From the NCBI GenBank assembly GCA_021413595.1, contig JAIOQD010000033.1, positions 1-5,351 of the forward strand: 5,351 nt of DNA, given 5' to 3'. Position 1 is the stretch's first letter; each line of letters starts with the position of its first letter. The notes below the pieces were generated by a model. It was not told the origin of the DNA and made no database searches. It saw only the letters and a list, made by a program, of their open reading frames with translations. The stretch comes from Bacteroidota bacterium. GTDB taxonomy: Bacteria; Bacteroidota; Bacteroidia; 2-12-FULL-35-15. A program made the translations under genes and the position numbers. Shown piece by piece: positions 1-5,351 of this stretch.

Positions 1-420
1 TCTATTTAGATCAGCAACAGTTACGCGTAAAAAATAAGTGTTTTGTGATCTTGCTCTTATATCAATTTTTCCAAGTAATGATTTATCTGTATTGTCATTG
101 TTAATATCTACAAGGCGTACAGAGGAGCTGTCCAAAATTTCTTTTGAATCATAAGTTCGTAATAAACGATAGGAGATCAATACATTGGAATAAAAATTTA
201 TTCCATCGGGGCGCATGTATAAGATTTCTTTACTGCTGATTTTAAAATGTAATTCCGAAATACTATCGCTTACATGAAATACAGTAAATAGGGGTCGGAT
301 GGAATTGTCATCGCGCTTGTAAGAAGTGTTTTGTGTGCTTGTATTGCTTGATTTTCGGGGTGTTCCACAAGAAACAATTATTAGCAGCAGGGCCGCCAGG
401 TATAGAATTATTTTTTTCAT
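1..420 (-). CDS. Lipoprotein, N-terminal part, probable GWxTD-domain family (runs off the left edge)
   Basis: This minus-strand gene starts with ATG at 420-418 and stays open for 140 codons to the window edge, so only the N-terminal part is visible. Residues 1-17 form a lipoprotein signal peptide (MKKIILYL, then a hydrophobic run) ending in a lipobox I-V-S-C with lipidated Cys18. No acidic cluster follows the cysteine, so there is no clear surface-export signal. After a polar linker the mature part begins near residue 41 with an alternating pattern (LFTVFHVSDSISELHFKI, later FYSNVLISYRLL and SSVRLVDINND) that suggests a beta-sandwich. From memory this resembles the N-terminal half of Bacteroidota GWxTD-domain proteins, whose role is not established. 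The diagnostic GWxTD motif would lie beyond the edge, so the family call is inference. The start overlaps the rmuC stop by one base (TAATG), which implies translational coupling. A GGAA lies 6-9 bases upstream of the start and a GGAGGG at 433-438 (minus strand). Confidence 0.8.
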   Translation of the reverse strand, partial: MKKIILYLAALLLIIVSCGTPRKSSNTSTQNTSYKRDDNSIRPLFTVFHVSDSISELHFKISSKEILYMRPDGINFYSNVLISYRLLRTYDSKEILDSSSVRLVDINNDNTDKSLLGKIDIRARSQNTYFLRVTVADLNR

Positions 421-1814
421 TACGCTTCCGGGCCCTCCATAAATAATTGTGAAGGAGCATCGTTATCCAAAAACTTTGCAGGAATTTGTTTTTCTTTATT
501 CGTTTTGGCACCTAGTTTTTTAATGTTTTCAATTCTTCTGATCAGGTTTCCACTTCCTGTATTCAGCTTATTTATTGCATCCTGATATGCCTTGCCGGAG
601 GCTTCAATACCTTTCTCAATTTTTTGCATATCCTCCAAAAAACCAACAAATTTATCGTATAGTTCTCCTCCTTGCCTTGCAATTTCCATTACATTTTTTG
701 TTTGTCGTTCCTGTTTCCAAAGAGACGCAATGGTACGTAAGGTAGCAAGTAGGGTAGAAGGGCTCACGATCACAATTTTCCTGTCCCAGGCATAACTAAA
801 AAGCTCCTGGTCGGCTTGAACTGCAATGCTGAAGGATGATTCGATAGGGATGAAAAGCAATACAAAATCGGGTGTGTTAAAATCTGCTGAAGATTGATAC
901 TCTTTACCACTTAATAATTTTACATGGTTACGAACAGATAAAAGATGCTCTTTTGTGAATCTCTCCCGCTCTTCATCAGTTGCAGCGTTCACGCATGCTT
1001 CATACGCTATCAAGGATACTTTCGCATCCACAATAACATGTTTGTCGTCTGGAAGTTTAATAACAGCATCCGGCTGAATACGGCTACCTTCGCTATTGTT
1101 TGTGCTGAATTGAGTTAGATATTCCTGCCCTTTAACCAAACCGGAACGTTCCAATACTTTTTCCAGAATAACTTCACCCCAGTTACCTTGCTTTTTATTA
1201 TCACCTTTTAGAGCCTTAGCAAGGTTATTAGCATCCTCACTCACTTGTTTGTTCAGATCAACCAGGTTTTTTATTTCTGCTTTAAGCGTGATGCGCTCAT
1301 CCGATTCAGCCTTGTAGGCCTTCTCTACTTTGTTTTCAAAATCTTTTATCTTTTCCTTTAATGGATTTAATATGATCTCGAGGTTGTTTTTGTTCTGATC
1401 AGTAAATTTTTGTGTTTTTTCATCCAATATTTTATTGGCGATATTTTCAAACTCTGTAGTATATTTTTTGTGGACGCCCTCCAGCTCGGATTTAAGAGTT
1501 GTGAATTTTTCTTCTTGCGACTGAAATACTTGTTCCGCCTTAGCAAGACGGCTTTCTGCTTTGCTTAATTTATCTTTTTCAATATTGATGTCTTTCAGAT
1601 ATTTTTCACGTTCAGAATTTAATTCTGCCGATAATTCTTCTTTGGTGTTTTTTAGTTCATTCGCAATTCGTTGATTTTCTTTTTCCGAATTGATCATATT
1701 CATTTTATTATCCAATACGGAAGTATCAGTGCCTACATTTTGTTTTGATTTAAAAAACAAAAATGCAATCACAAAGCCAAAAACGCAACCTACTGCTATA
1801 AATAAAAACTCCAT
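420..1814 (-). CDS. rmuC: DNA recombination protein RmuC
   Basis: The product has 464 residues, close to the usual RmuC length (about 475 in E. coli). RmuC is thought to limit DNA rearrangement at inverted repeats and short homologies; its core resembles PD-(D/E)xK nucleases, but its biochemistry is poorly defined. Residues 1-22 form a hydrophobic N-terminal anchor (MEFLFIAVGCVFGFVIAFLF) that would tether the protein to the inner membrane with the rest in the cytoplasm. Residues about 35-200 are charged and heptad-like, a long coiled coil. The conserved core follows: GNWGE at 210-214, a nuclease-like pair formed by PDA at 248-250 and VDAK at 262-265, VLLFIPIESSF at 318-328, and PSTLLATLRTI at 352-362, then a helical tail. 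The chosen ATG keeps the membrane anchor; the next Met codons (38, 40) would lose it. The stop overlaps the downstream lipoprotein start by one base. The gene is intact. A 323-bp repeat-bearing gap separates it from the upstream barrel gene, so it probably has its own promoter. Confidence 0.95.
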   Translation of the reverse strand: MEFLFIAVGCVFGFVIAFLFFKSKQNVGTDTSVLDNKMNMINSEKENQRIANELKNTKEELSAELNSEREKYLKDINIEKDKLSKAESRLAKAEQVFQSQEEKFTTLKSELEGVHKKYTTEFENIANKILDEKTQKFTDQNKNNLEIILNPLKEKIKDFENKVEKAYKAESDERITLKAEIKNLVDLNKQVSEDANNLAKALKGDNKKQGNWGEVILEKVLERSGLVKGQEYLTQFSTNNSEGSRIQPDAVIKLPDDKHVIVDAKVSLIAYEACVNAATDEERERFTKEHLLSVRNHVKLLSGKEYQSSADFNTPDFVLLFIPIESSFSIAVQADQELFSYAWDRKIVIVSPSTLLATLRTIASLWKQERQTKNVMEIARQGGELYDKFVGFLEDMQKIEKGIEASGKAYQDAINKLNTGSGNLIRRIENIKKLGAKTNKEKQIPAKFLDNDAPSQLFMEGPEA

Positions 1815-1865
1815 TGATATTCTATTTTAAGATTGCTAATTTAGGGAATTATTTGGTAGGTTGTT

Positions 1866-1898
1866 TAAACATAATGCTCTTTGTGTTGTTGTTGGAAA
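1866..1898 (-). promoter_or_regulatory. Weak candidate promoter for rmuC
   Basis: Read on the minus strand, TATGTTTA (1873-1866) matches seven of eight positions of the Bacteroidota -7 consensus TAnnTTTG. A TTTC (1898-1895) lies 21 bases further upstream as a partial -33 element. Transcription from here would give a leader of roughly 45 nt before the rmuC ATG at 1814. In AT-rich DNA such a match is easily found by chance, and the spacing is a little long, so this is tentative. The -7 box overlaps the left copy of the 12-bp direct repeat. Confidence 0.25.
1872..1883 (+). repeat. 12-bp direct repeat, left copy (TAATGCTCTTTG)
   Basis: This is an exact match to 1991-2002, with the flanking bases differing on both sides. 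The two copies lie 119 bp apart and bracket the CACTAAGG array. They could be a target-site duplication left by insertion of a short element, or the trace of a local duplication. The match itself is certain; the interpretation is not. Confidence 0.8.
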
Positions 1899-1905
1899 GT
1901 TTCAC

Positions 1906-1940
1906 CACTAAGGCACTAAGAACACAAAGAAACACTAAGG
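1906..1940 (+). repeat. Degenerate tandem array of a CACTAAGG-type unit
   Basis: Four consecutive units begin at 1906 (CACTAAGG), 1914 (CACTAAGAA), 1923 (CACAAAGAAA) and 1933 (CACTAAGG), with spacings of 8, 9 and 10 bases, preceded by TTTCAC. It lies wholly within intergenic sequence. From memory, related arrays of the CACCACGAAGGCACGAAG type are scattered between genes in many environmental bacterial genomes, including Bacteroidota, with no established function. There are no spacers, so this is not a CRISPR. Confidence 0.75.
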
Positions 1941-1990
1941 AAAGTAAATTTAAAACTCGAATATTTTTGTGAGAATTATGTTGGAATAAT

Positions 1991-2002
1991 TAATGCTCTT
2001 TG
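1991..2002 (+). repeat. 12-bp direct repeat, right copy (TAATGCTCTTTG)
   Basis: This is the second exact copy of the repeat at 1872-1883. It lies just outside the two-stem-loop element, so the two repeat systems are adjacent rather than nested. Confidence 0.8.
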
Positions 2003-2015
2003 AATAGCGATTGTT

Positions 2016-2116
2016 GCGTTAGGGATTGCAGCGTAAATCCTTCCCTGCCGCCAATAGGCGGAAGGGAAGATTGAAGCGAAAAGCCCGCCCCTTTCTCTTT
2101 AGAAAGGGGAACGCCC
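2016..2116. repeat. Compound intergenic element with two stem-loops, 3' of the Omp85-family gene
   Basis: This GC-rich block is about 100 bp long. Its ends carry short inverted GCGTT (2016-2020) and AACGC (2110-2114). Inside are two related motifs of the form GATTGmAGCGwAAA at 2024-2037 and 2069-2082, each next to a stem-loop. Stem-loop 1 pairs 2040-2052 with 2057-2069 around the loop AATA: twelve pairs with one mismatch, extendable by three pairs across a bulged base. Stem-loop 2 pairs 2088-2096 with 2101-2109: nine perfect pairs around the loop CTTT. It resembles, from memory, a dispersed intergenic repeat of Flavobacteriia and relatives with the hallmark GCGTTAGGGATT and AAAAGCCCG. It begins about 22 bases after the barrel gene stop, so it would form the 3' end of that transcript. 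Confidence 0.7.
2082..2109 (-). terminator. Possible transcription terminator of the Omp85-family gene
   Basis: On the minus strand, the nine-pair stem CCCCTTTCT / AGAAAGGGG lies 29 bases past the stop codon and is followed by CGGGCTTTTC. The T run is only four bases and is separated from the stem, so it is not a classical intrinsic terminator. It could equally serve as an mRNA 3'-end stabiliser. It is part of the compound element at 2016-2116. Confidence 0.35.
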
Positions 2117-2137
2117 AATAAATTTAAATTAAAATAA

Positions 2138-3913
2138 TTAAAAATAATTAACAATACCAAAATGTATTTTACCGCTTCTAAGCTGAATTGGATTATCAAA
2201 TTGTTTACCTAAAGCATAATTGATGGAAAATATCCCAGCCTTCGTTTCAAAACTTATTCCCGCACCAAAACCAATAGGAGTGTCATGTATAAGGTTGTTA
2301 ATACTGTTTTTTTCATAATAAGCACCGTCACCAAAAACATACAAATAGGAATTTTGCTCCAGGATATACCGATACTCCAATGTGAAAATAGAAAATGCCG
2401 ATGCGTAAATAGATTCTTCATCAAAACCTCTCAAGGTTTTTAATCCTCCGATACGGAATAATTCGTTTTGGAAAATAGTTTCGCCATATAAAAATGCAGC
2501 TTGAACTCCGGCCTTTATAGTGGTTCTATCCATTGCCGGAATGAATACACTAGCTTCAATATCGGCATTATATTGAGTTGAATTGAGTTTTAATTTCTCA
2601 TAAACTACCGGATTCAGTTTACGATTTATTTTAATGTTTTTTGTTCCAGCACTTGCATTTCCTATAAATGAAAAGCCTTTGCGGGGATTCAAGCGGTAAT
2701 CCAATCTTTCGTATTTCAAACCGATTCCATACATATTATTTTGAATATCAGCATTGGGAGGCAGTGTGGTCGAATATTCTAAACCCTTTGTAGAAAGCAG
2801 TGTGGATGTTTTATTATTATAAAATATTTTGAAATAATTTCCGCCAGTAAAAATATATTGTAAACCAATGTTTTGATTTATATCCAAAAATGTTGTGTCT
2901 TTTTTGTATAACTTAAAATTATAATCAACACCAAATGGAGAGCGCAATACAAAGGGATACACCAAACGTAATTTCAAGTCCTGGGTTTGAGTTTGAAGTC
3001 TGCGCCAATTCAAATCTATCAATTCTCCTCTTCCAATTCCATTTTGTAATTTTAAACTTACATCCCCCGTAAAGATTATTTTTCCTGTGTTATTGTCCGG
3101 CAATATACCAATGATACCATTGAATTGGCTTGCCTGTTTTTTTTCGAGATTTAATATTAGTTTGTTAAATTTATTTGTAAAAAGAATGTTTGCAGGCTTA
3201 GAAGACTTGATAAAAGGGATCTCTGCGATTCGGGTATTTACTTTTTTAAGTTTCGATTCGTTATATAAATTACCGGGTTTGATCCCTAAATAATTGTAAA
3301 GATACATAGGACTGATTTTAGCTGTTCCTCTTATAATAATGCTATCAATTTTCTCTTCCGAATTTTTGGAGAGTTTTAATTGCGCTTTAATAGTGCCTTC
3401 TGAAATAACTATACTATCAAGCCTTACCGAAGCAAAAGGGTAACCATTGTTCTCATAATAAGTAATTATTTTTTCCTGTAAACGTTTAACCCCTTTATAA
3501 TAAATAGGTTGATCGTTGTATAATTTTTCCCGATAACCGATTTCACTTAATACACCTTCATCTACATTTCCATTTTTTAAAAGAGCCCATTTATATGGTG
3601 AACCGAAGCTTAAATAAGCTTTTAGCGTAAGGGAATCAGAGATGAGGCTATCGTAAGAGGCCGTTAAGTAAGCTTTGTCGAAGCATGTGAAAAGTACACT
3701 TCTGAGCTCTTTGTCCCGTTCTGTTTCGGTCGCAAATGTTTTTTTATAGTTGATCTTTTTAAGAAGGGATGGATCATCTTTTGATTGAATTTCTAAGGAA
3801 AAAATAGCAGTTTTAATGACTTTTTCATCAATTGATTGCGCAGAGGCACTTACAGCTAAACATACACAGAAAATAGATAACAACTTAAAAATCAGGATAG
3901 CCCGTAAACGCAT
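2138..3913 (-). CDS. Omp85-superfamily (BamA/TamA-type) outer-membrane protein with POTRA domains
   Basis: The product has 591 residues. Residues 1-25 are a Sec signal peptide (positive MRLR start, hydrophobic core, cleavage at ASA|Q). About 70-260 is a periplasmic POTRA region. One repeat ends around 140-180, with ENNGYPFASVRLDSIVI typical of the helix-strand end of a POTRA. A second spans about 187-258, running from KIDSIIIRG through YLGIKPGNLYNESKL to LILNLEKKQ. About 262-591 is a beta barrel, with aromatic amphipathic strands, the family motif GGLKTLRGF at 489-497 (RGF is the conserved loop-6 signature) and a terminal phenylalanine in NYF. Members insert or translocate proteins at the outer membrane. 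This one is too short and has too few POTRAs for the main BamA, so it is more likely a TamA-like or D15 surface-antigen paralogue with an unknown client. It has a signal-peptidase-I type leader, not a lipobox. It is divergent from the lipoprotein operon at 4073. Confidence 0.88.
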   Translation of the reverse strand: MRLRAILIFKLLSIFCVCLAVSASAQSIDEKVIKTAIFSLEIQSKDDPSLLKKINYKKTFATETERDKELRSVLFTCFDKAYLTASYDSLISDSLTLKAYLSFGSPYKWALLKNGNVDEGVLSEIGYREKLYNDQPIYYKGVKRLQEKIITYYENNGYPFASVRLDSIVISEGTIKAQLKLSKNSEEKIDSIIIRGTAKISPMYLYNYLGIKPGNLYNESKLKKVNTRIAEIPFIKSSKPANILFTNKFNKLILNLEKKQASQFNGIIGILPDNNTGKIIFTGDVSLKLQNGIGRGELIDLNWRRLQTQTQDLKLRLVYPFVLRSPFGVDYNFKLYKKDTTFLDINQNIGLQYIFTGGNYFKIFYNNKTSTLLSTKGLEYSTTLPPNADIQNNMYGIGLKYERLDYRLNPRKGFSFIGNASAGTKNIKINRKLNPVVYEKLKLNSTQYNADIEASVFIPAMDRTTIKAGVQAAFLYGETIFQNELFRIGGLKTLRGFDEESIYASAFSIFTLEYRYILEQNSYLYVFGDGAYYEKNSINNLIHDTPIGFGAGISFETKAGIFSINYALGKQFDNPIQLRSGKIHFGIVNYF

Positions 3914-3934
3914 AGTATAAAGATAAGCAATTGT

Positions 3935-3969
3935 TTAAAACGAAAAAATTGCCCATGTATTCGTTTTAA
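3935..3969. repeat. Perfect 10-bp inverted repeat in the divergent region
   Basis: TTAAAACGAA (3935-3944) and TTCGTTTTAA (3960-3969) are exact inverted copies separated by 15 bases. The centre is about 39 bp upstream of the barrel gene start. Arm centres lie 25 bp apart, somewhat more than two helical turns. It could be an operator for a dimeric regulator or a hairpin in the barrel gene leader. Only the symmetry is seen directly. Confidence 0.55.
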
Positions 3970-3998
3970 TGAAAAAAAACTAAATTAAACCGAAAATA

Positions 3999-4029
3999 TT
4001 TCAGTATTCCAATAATATTATTAATTTTG
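3999..4029 (+). promoter_or_regulatory. Bacteroidota-type promoter for the lipoprotein operon
   Basis: TAATTTTG at 4022-4029 matches all fixed positions of the Bacteroidota -7 consensus TAnnTTTG. TTTC at 3999-4002 lies exactly 19 bases upstream as a three-of-four match to the -33 TTTG. Transcription would begin a few bases past 4029, giving a leader of roughly 35-40 nt before the ATG at 4073. The leader is A/T-rich with no Shine-Dalgarno site, as is common in this phylum. Confidence 0.55.
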
Positions 4030-4072
4030 TTATAAACAAGATTTAAATTCTTTTTAAAATACCATTTAAAAA

Positions 4073-4951
4073 ATGAATAAAACGATAACGAGTATTTCAT
4101 TATGTACTGCACTTATTGCTTTGATGAGTTGTGGTGAATCAACCAAGACCTCAACGGAGATGGCTGTTGATTCAGTTAATACAGGTGCTGCTTCAGGCTC
4201 GGAGCTTGGTAGCAAATTATACAATATACCTTCCCCGATCGAAACATTTACAATTTTAAAAATGTCAGGTGCTACGTTTGACAAGGCACTGCTGAATCCT
4301 GCAAAGAACATTTCAAAGTATAATTCGGTTTTTGCGAAATCTGTAAACCTTGGAACCTATTCAGCTGATCTTTCGTTTTGCTTGTTGTACAAGGAAAATC
4401 AGGATATTAATTTTTATTTAAAAAATGTAAACGAACTTACAACAGCTCTTGGTATTGATGGAGATTTTGCTCAATCAATGACTGCAAGGTTGAAAGCTAA
4501 TCCTAATAATGCAGATTCTATTATGCAAATTGTATCTGAAGCTAGTGTGGATGCATATTTGTATTTAAAAGAAAATCAAAGAAACAATACATCTGTTTTA
4601 ATTACTGCTGGTGGTTGGGTGGAAGGAATGCATTTTATAACCAATATGGCTTCAAAATCTAAGAACAAAGAAGTTCTGGGATTAGTTGCAAGCCAGAAAA
4701 AAGTTATAAAAAATCTTATCAAAATGCTTCAGAAATTTGAATCAGATTCTGAAATTGCAGCACTTTTAGTAGATATTAAGGATATTGCAGCAATATATGA
4801 TACCTTAAAACCAACGCAAGAAGTAGCTGTAGCATCTACAGATAAAGCTATGGTGAGCATTGGTGGTAACACATCATTTGAGGTATCGGAAGAACAATTA
4901 AAAGCAATACAGGAGAAAGTAGAAGTATTAAGAAATAAATTAACAACCTAA
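4073..4951 (+). CDS. Conserved Bacteroidota lipoprotein of unknown function
   Basis: The product has 292 residues. Residues 1-19 are a lipoprotein signal peptide with lipobox L-M-S-C and lipidated Cys20. A Ser/Thr-rich linker to about residue 45 follows, without an acidic cluster that would suggest surface export. The mature domain is predicted largely helical. It opens with IPSPIE (52-57), then LLNPAKN (73-79), NLGTYSADLSF (92-102), a helical middle, GGWVEG (180-185) and a Lys-rich helical tail ending in a probable coiled coil. The IPSP, LNP, NLG-Y-ADL and GGW-EG pattern recalls a family of hypothetical Bacteroidota lipoproteins, from memory; no function is known to me and none is claimed. 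The start is the first ATG, directly ahead of the signal peptide, with no Shine-Dalgarno site but an A-rich leader. It is first in a probable two-gene operon with the secreted protein 11 bp downstream. It appears intact. Confidence 0.85.
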   Translation: MNKTITSISLCTALIALMSCGESTKTSTEMAVDSVNTGAASGSELGSKLYNIPSPIETFTILKMSGATFDKALLNPAKNISKYNSVFAKSVNLGTYSADLSFCLLYKENQDINFYLKNVNELTTALGIDGDFAQSMTARLKANPNNADSIMQIVSEASVDAYLYLKENQRNNTSVLITAGGWVEGMHFITNMASKSKNKEVLGLVASQKKVIKNLIKMLQKFESDSEIAALLVDIKDIAAIYDTLKPTQEVAVASTDKAMVSIGGNTSFEVSEEQLKAIQEKVEVLRNKLTT

Positions 4952-4962
4952 ATTTAAGTAAT

Positions 4963-5351
4963 ATGAAATTATCACTTAGCAAAACAAGAATATTATTTTC
5001 TGTATGTGTTTTATCATTTGCAATCAGCACTTCAGCTATAGCACAATGCAAATCTATAGTAAAGGCCGGGATAGTAAAATTAACACCTTATACTCATAAC
5101 GGACAAATAAATAACGTTACAATTGCTGATGGAAAGCCGGCAGAAATTCATTTGAATTTTTATAAAGGATTGTACTATAAACTGCAGATAAGTTCAGAAA
5201 AGTCTGTGGGGAAAGTGAGTTTTAGAGTACTGGATGAAAACAGTACTGAAGTTTATAATAGCTCTACGGCAGGTGATAATTCAGATTTTTGGAATTTTTA
5301 TTCCAATTCCTCTCAGGAATTAATCGTTGAAGTAAAGCCTTCAGAAACCTC
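4963..5351 (+). CDS. Secreted protein of unknown function, N-terminal part (runs off the right edge)
   Basis: The ATG at 4963-4965 opens a frame of 129 complete codons to the window end. Residues 1-27 are a Sec signal peptide (MKLSLSKTRI, a hydrophobic core, likely cleavage after AIA). The cysteine at 29 is not in a lipobox, so the product should be soluble periplasmic, secreted or surface-exposed rather than lipidated. The mature part is rich in short alternating strands: TPYTHNGQINNVTIADG (41-57), EIHLNFYKGLYYKLQIS (61-77), KVSFRVLDENS (84-94), then a DFWNFYSN stretch (108-115) and LIVEVKP (120-126). This suggests one beta-sandwich domain. It starts 11 bp after the lipoprotein stop, so it is very likely co-transcribed with it. 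I do not recognise a named family. Similar small secreted proteins with a Y-x-H-x-GQ-x-N opening occur in Bacteroidota as hypothetical proteins. Confidence 0.85.
   Translation, partial: MKLSLSKTRILFSVCVLSFAISTSAIAQCKSIVKAGIVKLTPYTHNGQINNVTIADGKPAEIHLNFYKGLYYKLQISSEKSVGKVSFRVLDENSTEVYNSSTAGDNSDFWNFYSNSSQELIVEVKPSET

Larger units (their letters stand above)
1815..2137. other. Repeat-rich intergenic region between the Omp85-family gene and rmuC
   Basis: These 323 bp hold no convincing gene; the open frame crossing 1990-2199 has no recognisable content and overlaps the end of the barrel gene. The region divides into an AT-rich strip next to the barrel gene stop, a GC-rich two-stem-loop element (about 2016-2116), a segment bounded by a 12-bp direct repeat (1872-2002) containing a CACTAAGG tandem array, and the short leader of rmuC. 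The base composition of the stem-loop element stands out sharply from the AT-rich flanks. The layout suggests that short mobile or dispersed intergenic repeats have accumulated here. Confidence 0.8.
3914..4072. other. Divergent intergenic region
   Basis: This 159-bp, very AT-rich gap separates two genes transcribed away from each other, so promoters for both should lie here. The rightward promoter has a good candidate (3999-4029). No leftward promoter stands out: TATCTTTA (minus strand, 3925-3918) is close to the -7 consensus but would leave almost no leader before the ATG at 3913. A 10-bp inverted repeat sits on the barrel-gene side. Confidence 0.75.

Noticed and set aside
308..511. Minus-strand open frame of 67 codons across the rmuC/lipoprotein junction
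   Set aside because: It lies in another frame across the end of rmuC and the start of the lipoprotein, both of which have clear family or signal features. Its composition is unlike a real protein.
592..795. Plus-strand open frame inside rmuC
   Set aside because: It is antisense to the conserved RmuC core and has no recognisable content or promoter.
1906..1940. CRISPR-like array
   Set aside because: The units are 8-10 bases long and contiguous, with no spacers of regular length, and no cas gene is present.
2131..2150. Tandem 10-bp AAAATAATTA repeat at the end of the barrel gene
   Set aside because: It is real as sequence, but it is low-complexity A/T and its second half simply encodes the terminal NYF strand; probably chance or slippage with no function.
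1990..2199. Minus-strand open frame of 69 codons spanning the stem-loop element
   Set aside because: It overlaps the C-terminus of the barrel gene and runs through the repeat element; the translation of the hairpins gives repetitive nonsense (two LQSLTQQS-like stretches from the duplicated motif).
3087..3293. Plus-strand open frame inside the Omp85-family gene
   Set aside because: It is antisense to the POTRA and barrel coding region; it is a shadow of a well-supported gene.
3918..3925. TATCTTTA (minus strand) as the -7 box of the Omp85-family gene
   Set aside because: It is one base from consensus, but the transcript would start essentially at the ATG, which would make it leaderless, and no matching -33 box was found. 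Too weak to annotate.
4066..4311. Minus-strand open frame opposite the 292-residue lipoprotein
   Set aside because: It is antisense to a gene with a clear lipoprotein signal and a promoter, and has no supporting features of its own.
4848..5051. Minus-strand open frame across the junction of the rightward pair
   Set aside because: It is antisense to the end of one gene and the signal peptide of the next; its hydrophobic stretch is explained by antisense reading of AT-rich codons.

Overview
The window looks like chromosomal DNA of a Bacteroidota bacterium. It is AT-rich, three of its five genes encode exported proteins with no enteric-style Shine-Dalgarno sites, two of those are lipoproteins, and the divergent intergenic region carries a Bacteroidota-type -7 promoter box (TAnnTTTG). 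Nothing in it looks like a phage, plasmid, insertion sequence, CRISPR array or RNA gene. Species cannot be assigned from the sequence alone.

Layout. The left three quarters is a leftward (minus-strand) block: an Omp85/BamA-TamA-type outer-membrane barrel protein with POTRA domains (3913 to 2138), then a 323-bp repeat-rich intergenic gap, then the membrane-anchored DNA-recombination protein RmuC (1814 to 420), then a lipoprotein cut by the left edge (420 to below 1), probably a GWxTD-family protein. rmuC and the lipoprotein overlap by one base (TAATG) and are almost certainly co-translated. A 159-bp divergent region (3914-4072) separates this block from a rightward pair: a 292-residue lipoprotein (4073-4951) and, 11 bp later, a Sec-secreted protein cut by the right edge (4963 onward). 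This pair appears to be an operon of two conserved but uncharacterised envelope proteins.

Function. Four of the five products are predicted to reach the cell envelope; only RmuC acts on DNA, and it is tethered to the inner membrane. The rightward pair is the best candidate for undescribed biology: both proteins are exported, adjacent, probably co-expressed, and without an assigned role.

Non-coding structure. The gap at 1815-2137 is a mosaic of two short intergenic elements. One (about 2016-2116) has two GC-rich stem-loops and an internal direct repeat. The other holds a tandem CACTAAGG-type array (1906-1940) inside a segment bounded by a perfect 12-bp direct repeat (1872-1883 and 1991-2002), which may be a target-site duplication. 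The divergent region holds a perfect 10-bp inverted repeat (3935-3944 and 3960-3969).
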